From Candidatus Rokuibacteriota bacterium (GTDB lineage Bacteria > Methylomirabilota > Methylomirabilia > Rokubacteriales > CSP1-6), in contig QHSU01000078.1 of NCBI GenBank assembly GCA_003220535.1, forward strand, positions 1 to 64,000: DNA of 64,000 nucleotides, in the 5' to 3' direction. Each line of letters begins with the position of its first letter. The stretch's first letter is position 1. A model generated the notes under the pieces. The model ran no database searches. It saw only the letters and a list, made by a program, of their open reading frames with translations, and had not been told where the DNA came from. Position numbers and translations under genes: made by a program. Below, piece after piece: positions 25,630 through 36,350 of the stretch.

Positions 25630-26030
25630 CAGAGGGGCTTTCTCGCGGCGTAGCCCTCGTCCAGGCCGTGCCAGTGGCGGATCTCGTGCTCGCCGTACTT
25701 CCAGCAGAGATTGACTTCCTGTCCCCCACGGAGGTGGAGAAAGTCGACCAGCCCGAGGCCCAGATCCTTGGGCGCGCCACCGAGCTTCGCGATCTCCTCG
25801 AGCCCTCGCTGGATCTCGCCGGTCAGCCGCTCGATGCCCGCCTTCTCGGCGCGCCAGGCCCCCCGGTCGAGCACGGCGCCGCCGGCGACCGCGATCCGCT
25901 GCTGCTCGGCCTGAAGTCGATCTCGTGCCGCGCCCGCCTCGATGTGCGCCGACATCACGCGCTCCATGACCCGCGTGAGCCTCGGGATCAGGGCTTCCAC
26001 CTCGGCGGCCGTGAAGTACCGCTCAGCCAC
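25629..26030 (-). CDS. DUF2203 family protein
   Basis: A 133-residue protein of DUF2203: ERYFTAAEVEALIPRL at the start, a helical middle segment, and the highly conserved end VDFLHLRGGQEVNLCWKYGE followed by IRHWHGLDEGYAARKPL. It looks all-helical plus a short beta end, with conserved His/Cys/Trp suggestive of a metal or cofactor site. The function of the family is not known. It overlaps lutC by 8 nt and the HAD gene by one base. Confidence 0.82.
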   Translation of the reverse strand: MAERYFTAAEVEALIPRLTRVMERVMSAHIEAGAARDRLQAEQQRIAVAGGAVLDRGAWRAEKAGIERLTGEIQRGLEEIAKLGGAPKDLGLGLVDFLHLRGGQEVNLCWKYGEHEIRHWHGLDEGYAARKPL

Positions 26031-26763
26031 GGATGCCCCGCTCGACGAAGATCGCGTGCACTTCCTTGGGCCCGTGAACGCCGCGTGTCAGGGTGAGCTC
26101 GATGTCCGCGGTCCGGCTCGGGCCGGTGATGAAGTTGATGACGGCGCCGGTGCCGGGCGGCGCCGCGTCCCGGTGCCAGGCCTCGAGAAACACGCCGACC
26201 TGGCGCAGCGATTCGACGAGCGCGGTGCGATCGAAGACGGCGATGTGGTACGGCGGCAGCAGTGACGTCGAGCGGGGACGCCCGGCGCCCGACACCAGGA
26301 CCAGCGTGCCGGTCTCGGCGATGGCGAGATCGGCGCCGGTCAGCCCGAGGTCGGCACGGGCCGCGATCGCCCGGAGTCGCTCCCGCTCGACGGCGGCCGT
26401 CTCGTCGGCGGGCATCTCGTGGACGGCGAGTCCTCGCGCCCCGAGTGCGGAGACCAGATCGGCGCCGAGCGCGCCGGCGTGCCAGGCCACCAGCTCACGC
26501 GCCAGGCACTCGCGGGCGATGCGGGCGACGACCGCGGGAACCTCGTCCAGCGCCGCGACGCGGTCGAACACGCCGCCCACTCGCTCGAACTCTGCGCGGA
26601 AGGTCTCCAGGGTCTCGGGCCAGCGCTCGGCGAGCTCTCGGCGGATCGTCTCGACCTCGGCGGCCGGATGCTCGGGGCGCGTGGTGACCGACGCCGGGAA
26701 GAGGCCCGACGTCTTGCGCATCTGGTCGCGGATGCCGGCGAAGAACTCGGCCTTGGTGGTCAC
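26023..26763 (-). CDS. lutC: LUD-domain protein, LutC-like
   Basis: A 246-residue LUD (lactate utilisation) domain protein. ADLAIAETGTLVLVSGAGRPRS and the end FITGPSRTADIELTLTRGVH are characteristic. LutC acts with LutA and LutB in oxidising L-lactate to pyruvate. The start is GTG 26763, which overlaps the lutB stop as GTGA; an open frame continues upstream but overlaps lutB. Part of the lutABC set between glcDEF and DUF2203. Confidence 0.88.
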   Translation of the reverse strand: MTTKAEFFAGIRDQMRKTSGLFPASVTTRPEHPAAEVETIRRELAERWPETLETFRAEFERVGGVFDRVAALDEVPAVVARIARECLARELVAWHAGALGADLVSALGARGLAVHEMPADETAAVERERLRAIAARADLGLTGADLAIAETGTLVLVSGAGRPRSTSLLPPYHIAVFDRTALVESLRQVGVFLEAWHRDAAPPGTGAVINFITGPSRTADIELTLTRGVHGPKEVHAIFVERGIRG

Positions 26764-28178
26764 CGCGTAAAGCCCTTCTCGGAGGCCCAGCGCTCCTGGA
26801 AGGTACGCCTGGCCACCACGGGCAGGTCGCGCGTGCGCGTCCACTCGTCGAGGAAGAAGGGCAGCCCGCGGATCGTCCCCTCGCGGGCGAAGGGCCGCTG
26901 AAGGAGGCGGCCGGCTCTGGCGGCTAGCCGGTAGAGCCCGGGGCGTGCGAGCACCAGTGCCAGCAGCTTGAACACGACACGCTCCCTCCACGGCGCGATC
27001 TTCTTGTCATCCACCTCGCGGCGCAGCTCGATCAGCATGCGCGGAATGTCGATGCGCACCGGGCACGCGTCGGCGCAGGCGCCGCAGAGCGAGGACGCGT
27101 GGGCGAGGTCCTTCACCGAGCGCGGGCCCTCGAGCATCGCCGTGAGGAGGATGCCGATCGGCCCCGGGTAGGTGTAGCCGTAGGCGTGGCCGCCGATCTG
27201 CCGGTACACGGGGCACACGTTGAGGCAGGCTCCACAGCGCAGGCAGTAGAGCGCCTCGCGCAGCGGTCCCCCGAGCTGGGCGATCCGGCCATTGTCGAGC
27301 AGCACCAGGTGGAACTCCTCCGGACCTTCGAGCTCGCCCGCCCGCCGCGGTCCGCGGACGAGCGAGGTGTACACGGAGAGCTTCTGGCCGGTCGCGCTCT
27401 TCGCGAGTATCGCGAGGAAGACCATGAGGTCGGTGAACGACGGCACAACCTTCTCGATCCCCATCACCGCCACGTGGACCCGCGGCAGCGAGGTCACCAT
27501 CCGGCCGTTGCCCTCGTTGGTGACGAGAACGACCGTTCCCGTGTCCGCCACCGCGAAGTTGGCGCCGGTGATCCCGAGGTCGGCCTGGAGGAACTTCTCG
27601 CGCAGCTCGCCGCGGGCGATCCTGGTCAACACCTCCGGGTCGGCCTCCACCGGGCGCTTGAGCTCCCGGCGGAAGAGGTCAGCGACCTGGCCCTTCGTCT
27701 TGTGGATGGCCGGCGTGATGATATGCGAGGGGCGCTCGTGGGCGAGCTGGATGATGTACTCGCCGAGGTCCGTCTCGACCGGTGTGATCCCGGCGCGCTC
27801 GAGCGCCTCGTTGAGGTGGATCTCTTCGGTCGCCATCGACTTCGACTTCACCGCCATCCGTGCGCCCGTTCGCCGCGCGATGTCGACGACGATCGAGCGC
27901 GCCTCTTCGGATGTCGCCGCGTAGTGGACCTGGCCGCCGAGCCGCTCGACGTTCCCGACGAGCGTCTCGAGATGGTGGTCCAGGCGCTGGAGCGTGGCTT
28001 CCTTGATCGCGCGCGCCCGATCGCGCAGGGCCTCGCCCTCGGGGAAGCCCTCGAAGGCCTCGCGACGGAGGCCGATGAACTTGGTGGTGGCGATCGTGAG
28101 GGCTTCCTGGAGGAACGCGTCCTTCATCGCGCTGCCCGCGCGCTGCCGGAACGGGGTCCCGAGGTCGCCGTCGCTCAC
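26760..28178 (-). CDS. lutB: Iron-sulfur LUD-domain protein, LutB-like
   Basis: A 472-residue protein: N-terminal LUD domain (about 60-290, with KSKSMATEEIHLNEALERAG and ADTGTVVLVTNEGNGRM), then two CxxCxxCxxxCP ferredoxin motifs (LRCGACLNVCP and SLCGACADACP) and a C-terminal helical tail. LutB is the Fe-S electron-transfer subunit of the lactate oxidation complex. GTG 28178 overlaps the lutA stop (GTGA) and its own stop overlaps lutC (GTGA). Confidence 0.92.
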   Translation of the reverse strand: MSDGDLGTPFRQRAGSAMKDAFLQEALTIATTKFIGLRREAFEGFPEGEALRDRARAIKEATLQRLDHHLETLVGNVERLGGQVHYAATSEEARSIVVDIARRTGARMAVKSKSMATEEIHLNEALERAGITPVETDLGEYIIQLAHERPSHIITPAIHKTKGQVADLFRRELKRPVEADPEVLTRIARGELREKFLQADLGITGANFAVADTGTVVLVTNEGNGRMVTSLPRVHVAVMGIEKVVPSFTDLMVFLAILAKSATGQKLSVYTSLVRGPRRAGELEGPEEFHLVLLDNGRIAQLGGPLREALYCLRCGACLNVCPVYRQIGGHAYGYTYPGPIGILLTAMLEGPRSVKDLAHASSLCGACADACPVRIDIPRMLIELRREVDDKKIAPWRERVVFKLLALVLARPGLYRLAARAGRLLQRPFAREGTIRGLPFFLDEWTRTRDLPVVARRTFQERWASEKGFTR

Positions 28179-28909
28179 CGCGGCACTCCGTCGAGCAGCT
28201 CGGCGAGGTGCAGCGCCCGCACGCGTGAGTTCCGGCGCCGGAGACCGCCGCCCATCTGCAGGAGGCACCCGGCGTCACAGGCGACGAGACACCCCGCCCC
28301 GGTGGCCTCGACGTTGGCGAGCTTCTTGGCCAGGATCTGCGACGAGACTTCGGGCAGCCGCACGGCGAACGAGCCGCCGAAGCCGCAGCACTCGTCGGCG
28401 CCGGGAAGGTCGACGAGCTCGGTACCTCTGAGGTTCTCGAGGAGGGTCCGCGGGCTCCGGGACTCGTGCAGCCCCCGCAGGAGGTGGCACGAGTCGTGGT
28501 ACGTGACGCGGCCGGGTACCGCCGAGGTGAACTCCGTCACACCCAGCACGCTGACCAGGAACTGCGAGAATTCATACGTCCGCGCCGCGACCTGCTCCGC
28601 CGGGCGCCCGAGCCCCGCGTCCGACAGGAGCCCGGGATACTCGTGCTTGAGCATCCAGGCGCAGGAGCCCGACGGCACGACGACGTGGTCGGAGTCAGCG
28701 AAAAGCGAGACCGTTCGCCCGGCGACGGCCGCGGCTTCGGTGTGATAGCCCGAGTTGAACAGCGGCAGCCCGCAGCACGTCTGGCCGGGCGGCACGTCCA
28801 CGGCCACGCCGAGCCTCTGGAGCACGCGGACGATCGACACGCCGACCTCGGGGAAGAACAGGTCGCCGAGGCAGGTCACCATCAGCGACGCACGCCGGCG
28901 ACCCGTCAT
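28175..28909 (-). CDS. lutA: Cysteine-rich (CCG) protein, LutA-like
   Basis: A 244-residue protein with the two cysteine-rich CCG repeats of LutA/GlpC/HdrB-type proteins: TCCGLPLFNSGYH and ADECCGFGGSFAVRLP, each preceded by a matching Cys (VTCLGDLFFPEVG and YHDSCHLLRGL). These bind Fe-S clusters in electron transfer to the quinone pool. It is translationally coupled to the cupin gene before it (ATGA) and lutB after it. Confidence 0.92.
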   Translation of the reverse strand: MTGRRRASLMVTCLGDLFFPEVGVSIVRVLQRLGVAVDVPPGQTCCGLPLFNSGYHTEAAAVAGRTVSLFADSDHVVVPSGSCAWMLKHEYPGLLSDAGLGRPAEQVAARTYEFSQFLVSVLGVTEFTSAVPGRVTYHDSCHLLRGLHESRSPRTLLENLRGTELVDLPGADECCGFGGSFAVRLPEVSSQILAKKLANVEATGAGCLVACDAGCLLQMGGGLRRRNSRVRALHLAELLDGVPR

Positions 28910-29229
28910 GCGTGGGGGGGCGGCGGAGTCACCAGCACGAGGATGAGGAGGGGCGTGGCGCCGTCGTTGACCAGGCCGTGCTCGATGCCGGCGGCCGCCA
29001 CGAGCGCGTCCCCGGCCTCGAGGACATGCTCGGCGGCGCCGAGCCGAAAGCGCCCGCGACCCTCGAGGACGACGTAGAACTTGTCCTGGTCCCCGTGCGT
29101 GTGCGGCTTCTGGTCCTGGCCTGGGGCCACGCAGTAGAGGTCCAGCAGTGCCCGTGGCGTGGCCGCCAGGGCGATCTTCGCCATCTTGTCGGGCTGGAGC
29201 TTCGCGTGGTCCTTAACCCTGATACGCAT
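28906..29229 (-). CDS. Small cupin-domain protein
   Basis: A 107-residue single cupin: GQDQKPHTHGDQDKFYVVLE is motif 1 (two His, Glu) and LEAGDALVAAAGIEHGLVN motif 2 (His), so a metal-binding beta barrel is expected. It overlaps glcF by 17 nt and lutA by 4 nt, inside the glycolate/lactate operon. Such small cupins act as sensors, isomerases or dioxygenases; no specific role can be assigned. Confidence 0.8.
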   Translation of the reverse strand: MRIRVKDHAKLQPDKMAKIALAATPRALLDLYCVAPGQDQKPHTHGDQDKFYVVLEGRGRFRLGAAEHVLEAGDALVAAAGIEHGLVNDGATPLLILVLVTPPPPHA

Positions 29230-30463
29230 CGGCCGCTCTCGCCAGCAACTCTACGGGATGAACGAGCGTCACGTCCAGAGCGCGCTCCCGGCACCCCCAG
29301 GCGATCTGGAGGAGGCAACCCGGATTCGCCGCCGCGACCACCCGCGCTCCGGTCTCGGCGATGCGTGCGACCTTGGCGTCTCGCAAGGTGCCAGCTGTCC
29401 CGGGCTCGAGGAGATTGTAGATGCCCGCGCTGCCGCAGCAGAGGTCACTGTCGCGGAGCTCGACGAGCCTGAGCCCGGGAATCCGGCGGAGCAGCCGGCG
29501 CGGCTCCTCTCGCACGCGCTGACCGTGAACCAGATGGCAGGCGTCGTGGTACGTCACCGTGAGGTCGAGGGCGCCCAGCGGCAGGTCGGCGTCGGCCAGC
29601 AACTCCGTGACATCGCGGACCCGCGCCGCGAATCCCGCGATGTCCGGCATCCGGTGGCCGTATTCCTTCATCGCCGAGCCGCAGCCCGCCGCGTTCGTGA
29701 CCACGAAGTCGAGGTCGTCGGGGAACGCCGCGGCGAGCGCCCGCGCGCGGGACACGTAGGCGTCGACCCGCCCGGCGTGAAGCTCGAGGGCGCCACAGCA
29801 CCCCTGCGACCGTGGGATCACGACCTCGAAGCCGGCGAGTGCCAGCAGGCGGGCCGTGTCCCGGTTCACGCCCGGGTAGAGATGGCGCTGAACGCAGCCC
29901 GTCAGGAGCCCGACTCGACCCACCGTGCGCCCGCGGGCAGGAACGATCGCCGGCAGCGGCACGGCAGCGGGAACGTCCTCCAGGAGCGCCTCCATGGCGG
30001 CGAGCCTCGGGAACCGGTGCAACACGCCCGTCGCCCGCACGAGCGCCCGGAGCCCCGAGCGCCCGTAGAGTTTGAAAGCCGCGAGGGCCAAGCCCAGCCG
30101 TCCCGGTTCGGGAAAGACCGAGAACACGAACGCCTGGAGGAGCCGATGCTTCGAGGGCGGCCCCTCACGCCGGAGCTGGGCGCGCGTCGCCTCGAGCAGC
30201 GAGCCGAACTTCACACCGGACGGGCACGCGGTCTCGCACGCGCGGCAGCCGAGGCAGAGGTCGAGATGGTGCTGGAAGGTCACGCTGAGGCCTAGCCTGC
30301 CCTCGGCCCGTGCCCGCATGAGATAGATACGGCCGCGTGGGGAGTCCATCTCCTCGCCGAGCACGCGATACGTCGGGCACTGCGGCAGGCAGATCCCGCA
30401 ATGGACGCACTTCCTGATCTCGGCGAGGTCGGGGGCGTCGGCGCCGTGGACGGCGGCGGCCAT
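29213..30463 (-). CDS. glcF: Glycolate oxidase iron-sulfur subunit
   Basis: A 416-residue protein with two N-terminal 4Fe-4S ferredoxin motifs (KCVHCGICLPQCPTY and LCLGCRACETACPSG) and two CCG repeats (QGCCGALELHAGR and SDLCCGSAGIYNLL). This is the GlcF layout; the subunit passes electrons from the FAD subunits to the membrane quinone pool. ATG 30463 overlaps the stop of glcE by one base (TGATG). It is the third of the glcDEF set. Confidence 0.9.
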   Translation of the reverse strand: MAAAVHGADAPDLAEIRKCVHCGICLPQCPTYRVLGEEMDSPRGRIYLMRARAEGRLGLSVTFQHHLDLCLGCRACETACPSGVKFGSLLEATRAQLRREGPPSKHRLLQAFVFSVFPEPGRLGLALAAFKLYGRSGLRALVRATGVLHRFPRLAAMEALLEDVPAAVPLPAIVPARGRTVGRVGLLTGCVQRHLYPGVNRDTARLLALAGFEVVIPRSQGCCGALELHAGRVDAYVSRARALAAAFPDDLDFVVTNAAGCGSAMKEYGHRMPDIAGFAARVRDVTELLADADLPLGALDLTVTYHDACHLVHGQRVREEPRRLLRRIPGLRLVELRDSDLCCGSAGIYNLLEPGTAGTLRDAKVARIAETGARVVAAANPGCLLQIAWGCRERALDVTLVHPVELLARAADAYQG

Positions 30464-31782
30464 CAGAGGCCCCCGACGTAGCGCCCGGGGTTCAGCACCC
30501 GCTTGGGATCGAACTCGTCTCTCAGGGCGCGCATGAGAGCGAAGGGGCCGGGATCGATCGGTCCCCACGGGTCGACCGCCTTCCGGAGTTCGGCCGGGCC
30601 GCTCGCGACGACGACACTACCGCCGAGCTCCGTGGCCCAGGCGCGTACGCGCGTCACCATCGCTGCCGCTTCGGCGACGCTGGCGCCGCCGACCAGGACT
30701 CGAAACGTTCCCACCGCCGCGCAGCCGCTGATCCGGACCTGCGCCCCCGGAGCGGCCGTTCGGACGGCCTCGGTGATCGCACGCTCGGTGTCGGCGAGCC
30801 GACCGGCGACCACAGCCACCTGCAGGGCCGACTCGTGTCGCTCGGCGGTCAGCGCACGGTCTGCGACGCTCCAGAACTCGTCCGGCAGCGGGACGGTTCG
30901 TGCGCCGGCGGCCTTCGCCATCGTGACCAGCCGCTCTCCCTGCTCCCGGACGGCCTCCACGACGCTCCCGATCGAGACCGCGACTCCCGCCACCGCCGTC
31001 TCCACCGGCAGCGACTCGAGCGCCCGGTCGTTGAAGAACTCGATCCGGTTCGGCTGGAGCGGCGAATCGACGATGCGCTCGACGAGCCCTTGCGCCGCCT
31101 GGGTCGACGGCAGCAGGACGAGCCATGAGCCCTCCACGTCCGGCCGCGGATGCAGCCGCAGCGTCAGCTCGCCGAGCACGCCGAGCGTGCCGAGCGCTCC
31201 GACCATCAGCTTCGGGACGTCGTAGCCGCTCACCGACTTCACGACCTTCGACCCGCCCCAGGTCACGACACCGTCTGCCTGGACGAAGCGCACGCCGAGC
31301 AGCAGGTCGCGCATCGTGCCGTACCGCGCGCGGAGTGGGCCGCTGGCGTTGGTCGCCGTGACGCCGCCCAGCGTGCGGCTGATTAAGCCCGGAGGATCGA
31401 GCGGCAGGAATTGCCGGTGCGGCGCGAGCAGGGCCGCCAGAGCGCCGGCGGAGATCCCCGCCTCCGCCGTGATCGTGAGGTCGTCGGGATTGTATTCGAC
31501 CACCCGAACGAGGCTCGAGAGGTCGGCGACCACGTCGACACGCGTCGGAGGGTTCCCGAGCTCGAGCGCGTGGCCGCCTCCTCGCGGGACGACGGCCAGT
31601 CCCTCGTCGTGGGCGAGGGCCACGACGCGGCTCAGCTGGTCGATCGATACGGGACACACGACCCAGCGCGGCGGCTGGCCGTCGACTGCCGCGGCCGCGC
31701 GGGCCTCGTCGTCAGCCCGCACCCCCTCGCGGCCCACGATCGTGACGAACGTTTCGGCGATCGAGCGAGTCGCGACGGACAT
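30463..31782 (-). CDS. glcE: Glycolate oxidase FAD-binding subunit GlcE-like
   Basis: A 439-residue VAO-type FAD protein: PRGGGHALELGNPP and TLGGVTATNASGPLRARYGT are the FAD-binding segments, and the end RDEFDPKRVLNPGRYVG is typical. It is shorter than GlcD and lacks its full cap domain, as GlcE subunits do. It follows glcD by 7 nt and overlaps glcF by one base. Confidence 0.87.
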   Translation of the reverse strand: MSVATRSIAETFVTIVGREGVRADDEARAAAAVDGQPPRWVVCPVSIDQLSRVVALAHDEGLAVVPRGGGHALELGNPPTRVDVVADLSSLVRVVEYNPDDLTITAEAGISAGALAALLAPHRQFLPLDPPGLISRTLGGVTATNASGPLRARYGTMRDLLLGVRFVQADGVVTWGGSKVVKSVSGYDVPKLMVGALGTLGVLGELTLRLHPRPDVEGSWLVLLPSTQAAQGLVERIVDSPLQPNRIEFFNDRALESLPVETAVAGVAVSIGSVVEAVREQGERLVTMAKAAGARTVPLPDEFWSVADRALTAERHESALQVAVVAGRLADTERAITEAVRTAAPGAQVRISGCAAVGTFRVLVGGASVAEAAAMVTRVRAWATELGGSVVVASGPAELRKAVDPWGPIDPGPFALMRALRDEFDPKRVLNPGRYVGGL

Positions 31783-31789
31783 CGGGCGT

Positions 31790-33235
31790 CTAGATCCAGG
31801 CGCCGTCGGGCACCCGCGGCCGCGACGGGCGGAACCCCTCGCCGCACGCGGGGTGCGAGGGCAGAAGCTTGCCGGGGTTCATGATGGCATCCGGATCGAA
31901 GGCGCGCCGGAGCCGGTACATGAAGTTCAAGTCGGCGTCGGCGTACTGGAACGGGAGGTTCTTCGCCTTGTCCATGCCCACACCGTGCTCGCCCGTTACC
32001 GTGCCGCCCATCGCGATGCACGCGCGTAACAGCTCTTCGTTCGCGGCCTTCGCCCGCTCGAGCTCGTCCGGCTCGCGGTCGTCGTAGAGGATGAGCGGGT
32101 GGAGGTTGCCGTCCCCGGCGTGGAAGACGTTGGCGATCTGGACGCGATACCTGGCACCGATCGCGATCAGCTCGCGCATGATCGCCGGCAGCTTGGAGCG
32201 TGGGACGACGGCGTCCTGCAGAAGATAGGTCGGCGCGAGCCGACCGACGGCGCCCGCGGCCTCCTTCCGTCCCTTCCAGAGGAGCGCCCGCTCGGTGTCG
32301 TCGCGCGCTACGCGCACCTCGAGAGCTCCGCGCTCCCAGCAGATCCTCGCGGCGCGCTCCGCCTGGGCCTCGACCTCCGCCCCGGGGCCGTCGAGCTCGA
32401 TCAGGAGCACGGCCGCGGCATCCTTCGGGTAGCCCGCCCCGGTGCCTTCGTTGATCGCGCGGATCATCGTCTCGTCGAGCATCTCGAGCGCCGCGGGCAC
32501 GATGCCGGCGGCGATGATCGCCGAGACGGCCTCCGAGGCGTCCTCGATCGCCGTGAACGAGGCGAGGATCGTCTTCACTGCCTCGGCGGCGTGGAGGAGC
32601 CGGACCGTGACCGCGGTGACGATACCGAAGGTGCCTTCGGAGCCCACGGCGACGCCGACGAGGTCGTAGCCCGGGTGCTCGGCCGCCTTGCCGCCAAGAC
32701 GCACGAGCACCCCCGCGCCGGTCACCAGCTCGAGCCCGAGGACATGGTTCGTGGTGATGCCGTACTTGAGGCAGTGCGGCCCGCCGGCGTTGGTCGCGAC
32801 GTTTCCCCCGATGGACGAGACCATCTGGCTCGAAGGGTCTGGCGCGAAGAAATATCCATGACTAGAGACTGCTCGGGTGAGAGAGAGGTTGATCAGGCCG
32901 GGTTGGACCGTGGCGCATCGATTCGGGAGGTCGATCTCGAGGATCCCGTCCATCCGGTTCGTGCCGACCATCACGCCGCCGACGGGCGCCATGGCGCCGC
33001 CGATCAGCCCGGTGCCCGAGCCGCGCGGCACGATCGGCACGTGCTCCCGCCGACAGAGGTTCACGATCGCGACGACCTGGTCGGCTCGAGTCGGCAAGGC
33101 GACCGCGTCGGGGGCGCCCTTGTAGAAGGTGTGCATGTCGCACTCGTAAACGAGCCGGCCCTCGGGCGAGCACACGAGACCGTCGGCGCCGACGATCCGC
33201 TCGAGGTCCGCGAGGAAGGTGCCGCTCAGGGGCAT
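31790..33235 (-). CDS. glcD: Glycolate oxidase subunit GlcD-like (FAD-linked oxidase)
   Basis: A 481-residue FAD-linked oxidase. VPIVPRGSGTGLIGGAMAP and SSIGGNVATNAGGPHCLKYG bind FAD; VFHAGDGNLHPLI and GTVTGEHGVGMDKAKNL supply the catalytic His residues; the end FDPDAIMNPGKLLP is standard. Likely substrates are glycolate, D-lactate or another 2-hydroxy acid. It is the first gene of a nine-gene operon (glcD-glcE-glcF-cupin-lutA-lutB-lutC-DUF2203-HAD), 22 nt after korB. Confidence 0.92.
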   Translation of the reverse strand: MPLSGTFLADLERIVGADGLVCSPEGRLVYECDMHTFYKGAPDAVALPTRADQVVAIVNLCRREHVPIVPRGSGTGLIGGAMAPVGGVMVGTNRMDGILEIDLPNRCATVQPGLINLSLTRAVSSHGYFFAPDPSSQMVSSIGGNVATNAGGPHCLKYGITTNHVLGLELVTGAGVLVRLGGKAAEHPGYDLVGVAVGSEGTFGIVTAVTVRLLHAAEAVKTILASFTAIEDASEAVSAIIAAGIVPAALEMLDETMIRAINEGTGAGYPKDAAAVLLIELDGPGAEVEAQAERAARICWERGALEVRVARDDTERALLWKGRKEAAGAVGRLAPTYLLQDAVVPRSKLPAIMRELIAIGARYRVQIANVFHAGDGNLHPLILYDDREPDELERAKAANEELLRACIAMGGTVTGEHGVGMDKAKNLPFQYADADLNFMYRLRRAFDPDAIMNPGKLLPSHPACGEGFRPSRPRVPDGAWI

Positions 33236-33257
33236 GATGCGGAAGCCCCCGGGGGAA

Positions 33258-34276
<1,019 letters not shown>

Positions 34277-34280
<4 letters not shown>

Positions 34281-36148
34281 GCCTTGCTCCCGAGAAGCTG
34301 GTTGATCGCTTCGTAGATCTCGTCGGATGGAAGCGGCAGGCCGCGCACCCGGTTGAACCCGACCGCGTCGACCAGGTACTCGGCGCGCAGTACGCGCACG
34401 AGCTGCCCGCTGTTGATTTCCGGCACCAGCACCTTCCGATACTCGCGCAGGATGTGGCCGAGGTCCGGCGGCAGCGGATTCAGGTGGCGCAGGTGGATCG
34501 CGGCGACCGACTTCCCTTCTCCCTGCGCGCGCTCGACCGCCGCGGTGATCGCGCCGTAGGTGCCGCCCCAGCCGACGACGAGGAGGTCGCCGGTCGCGGG
34601 GCCATTGATCGACGTCGGGGGGATCTCCTGGGCCACGCGCCGGACTTTCTCCGCCCGCGTGCGGACCATGTGATCGTGGTTCTCCGGATCGTACGAGATG
34701 TTGCCGGTGACGTCCTGCTTTTCGATGCCGCCGATCCGGTGCTCGAGGCCCGGCGTGCCCGGCCGCACCCAGGGCCGCGCGAGCGTGGCCGGGTCGCGGA
34801 GATAGGGGAAGAAGCCTTCGCGCTCCGTCCTGAACTCGATCTCGATCGGCGGCAGCTTGGTCACGTCGGGGATGAGCCAGGGCTCCGAGCCATTGGCCAG
34901 GAACCCGTCACTGAGCACGATGACCGGCAGCATGTACCGGGTAGCGAGCCGCACCGCCTCGTAGGCGATGTAGAAGCAGTCGCCGGGCGTCGCAGGCGCG
35001 AGCACGACCACCGGCGCCTCGCTGTTGCGGCCGTAGAGCGCCTGCATGAGGTCGGCCTGCTCGGTCTTCGTGGGCATGCCTGTCGACGGGCCGGCGCGCT
35101 GGATGTTCAGGACGACGAGCGGCAGCTCCGCCGTCACGGCGAGGCCGATGCCCTCGCCCTTCAGCGCAATCCCGGGACCGCTCGACGCGGTGATGCCGAT
35201 CGCCCCGCCGAACGAGGCGCCGATGGCCGCGGTGACGGCGGCGATCTCGTCTTCGGCCTGGATCGTGCGCACGCGGAAGCGCTTGTGGAGCGCCAGCTCG
35301 TGCAGGATGTCGCTCGCGGGCGTGATCGGATAGGCGCCGTAGACCACCGGGAGCTTGGACCGCTGAGCGGCCGCGAGGATGCCCCAGGCCAGGGCGCGAT
35401 TGCCGGTCATGGCGCGGTAGAGCCCCGGCGCCATCTCGGCGGGCTCGACCGCGTAGTGCTCGGAGAAGATCTCTGCGGTCTCGCCGAAGGCGTGGCCGGC
35501 CTTGAGGACGCGGGTGTTGGCCTCGGCGATGTCCTTGTTCTTCGCGAACCGCTTCCCGATCCACGCGAGCGTCGGCTCGAGCGGGCGCGTGTAGATCCAC
35601 GACACCAGGCCGAGCGCGAAGAAATTCTTGGTCCGGTCCTTTTCCTTCGTGTTGAGCGGCAGGTCCTTGATGGCCTCGTGCGTGAGCGCCGTCATGTCGA
35701 CCTTGTGCAGCCGGTAGCGCTCGGCCAAGGTCGGATCGTCGAGCGGATTCGCCGCGTAGCCGGCCTTGTCCAGGTTCCGCTTGTCGAACGCCTGCGTGTT
35801 GACGATCAGGAGGCCGCCCGTCTTGAGGTCACGCTGATGCACCTTGAGGGCCGCCGGATTCATCGCGACCAGACAGTCGAGCCGATCTCCCGGCGTGTAG
35901 ACGCGCTGGCTGCCGAACTGCAGCTGGAAGCTCGAGACGCCGAAGAGTGTCCCGGCGGGCGCGCGGATCTCGGCAGGGAAGTTCGGCAGCGTTGCGAGAT
36001 CGTTGCCGGCCCACGCCGACTCGGTCGTGAATTGCTCGCCGGTGAGCTGCATGCCGTCGCCGGAGTCCCCGGCGAACCGGATCACCGCGCGATCCAGCGC
36101 CTTCCGCGACTTCTCGACGCCGGTGGCGGGAGTCGCTATCTGGCCCAT
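34277..36148 (-). CDS. korA: 2-oxoacid:ferredoxin oxidoreductase, fused gamma-alpha subunit
   Basis: A 623-residue fusion: residues 1-190 are the gamma domain (RFAGDSGDGMQLTGEQF), the rest the alpha subunit with YGAYPITPASDILHELA, SSGPGIALKGEGIGLAVTAE and the C-terminal VGWGGTYGAITAAVERAQGE. This fused arrangement is usual for KorA. SD-like GGAG lies upstream of ATG 36148. It is the first gene of korAB and may read through into glcDEF. Confidence 0.93.
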
Positions 36149-36325
36149 CGCGTCCTGTCTCCTCGCTCAGCTTGCGCAGTCATATCCCGCGAGCCTGGCA
36201 CGGGAAAATCGCTACAGGGGCTGCCCACCGGTCGTCAGGTCCCACACCGGCAGACCATCGACCAGTTTATCGGACCCCGAGGGCCCAGGCAAGATTCCCT
36301 CGCCCGGTCGGTCCACTGGACCTGC

Positions 36326-36342
36326 CCCGCAGAATTTGCGGG
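36326..36342 (-). terminator. Hairpin after the CBS gene
   Basis: CCCGCA and TGCGGG pair perfectly around GAATT, 9 nt after the stop codon of the minus-strand CBS gene. There is no T-tract. The remaining 36149-36325 region upstream of korA shows no gene. Confidence 0.4.
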
Positions 36343-36350
36343 TTCCCATC

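Noticed and set aside
36196..36211. TGGCACGGGAAAATCG near korA as a sigma-54 promoter
   Set aside because: No GC at -12, and it would face away from the minus-strand gene.
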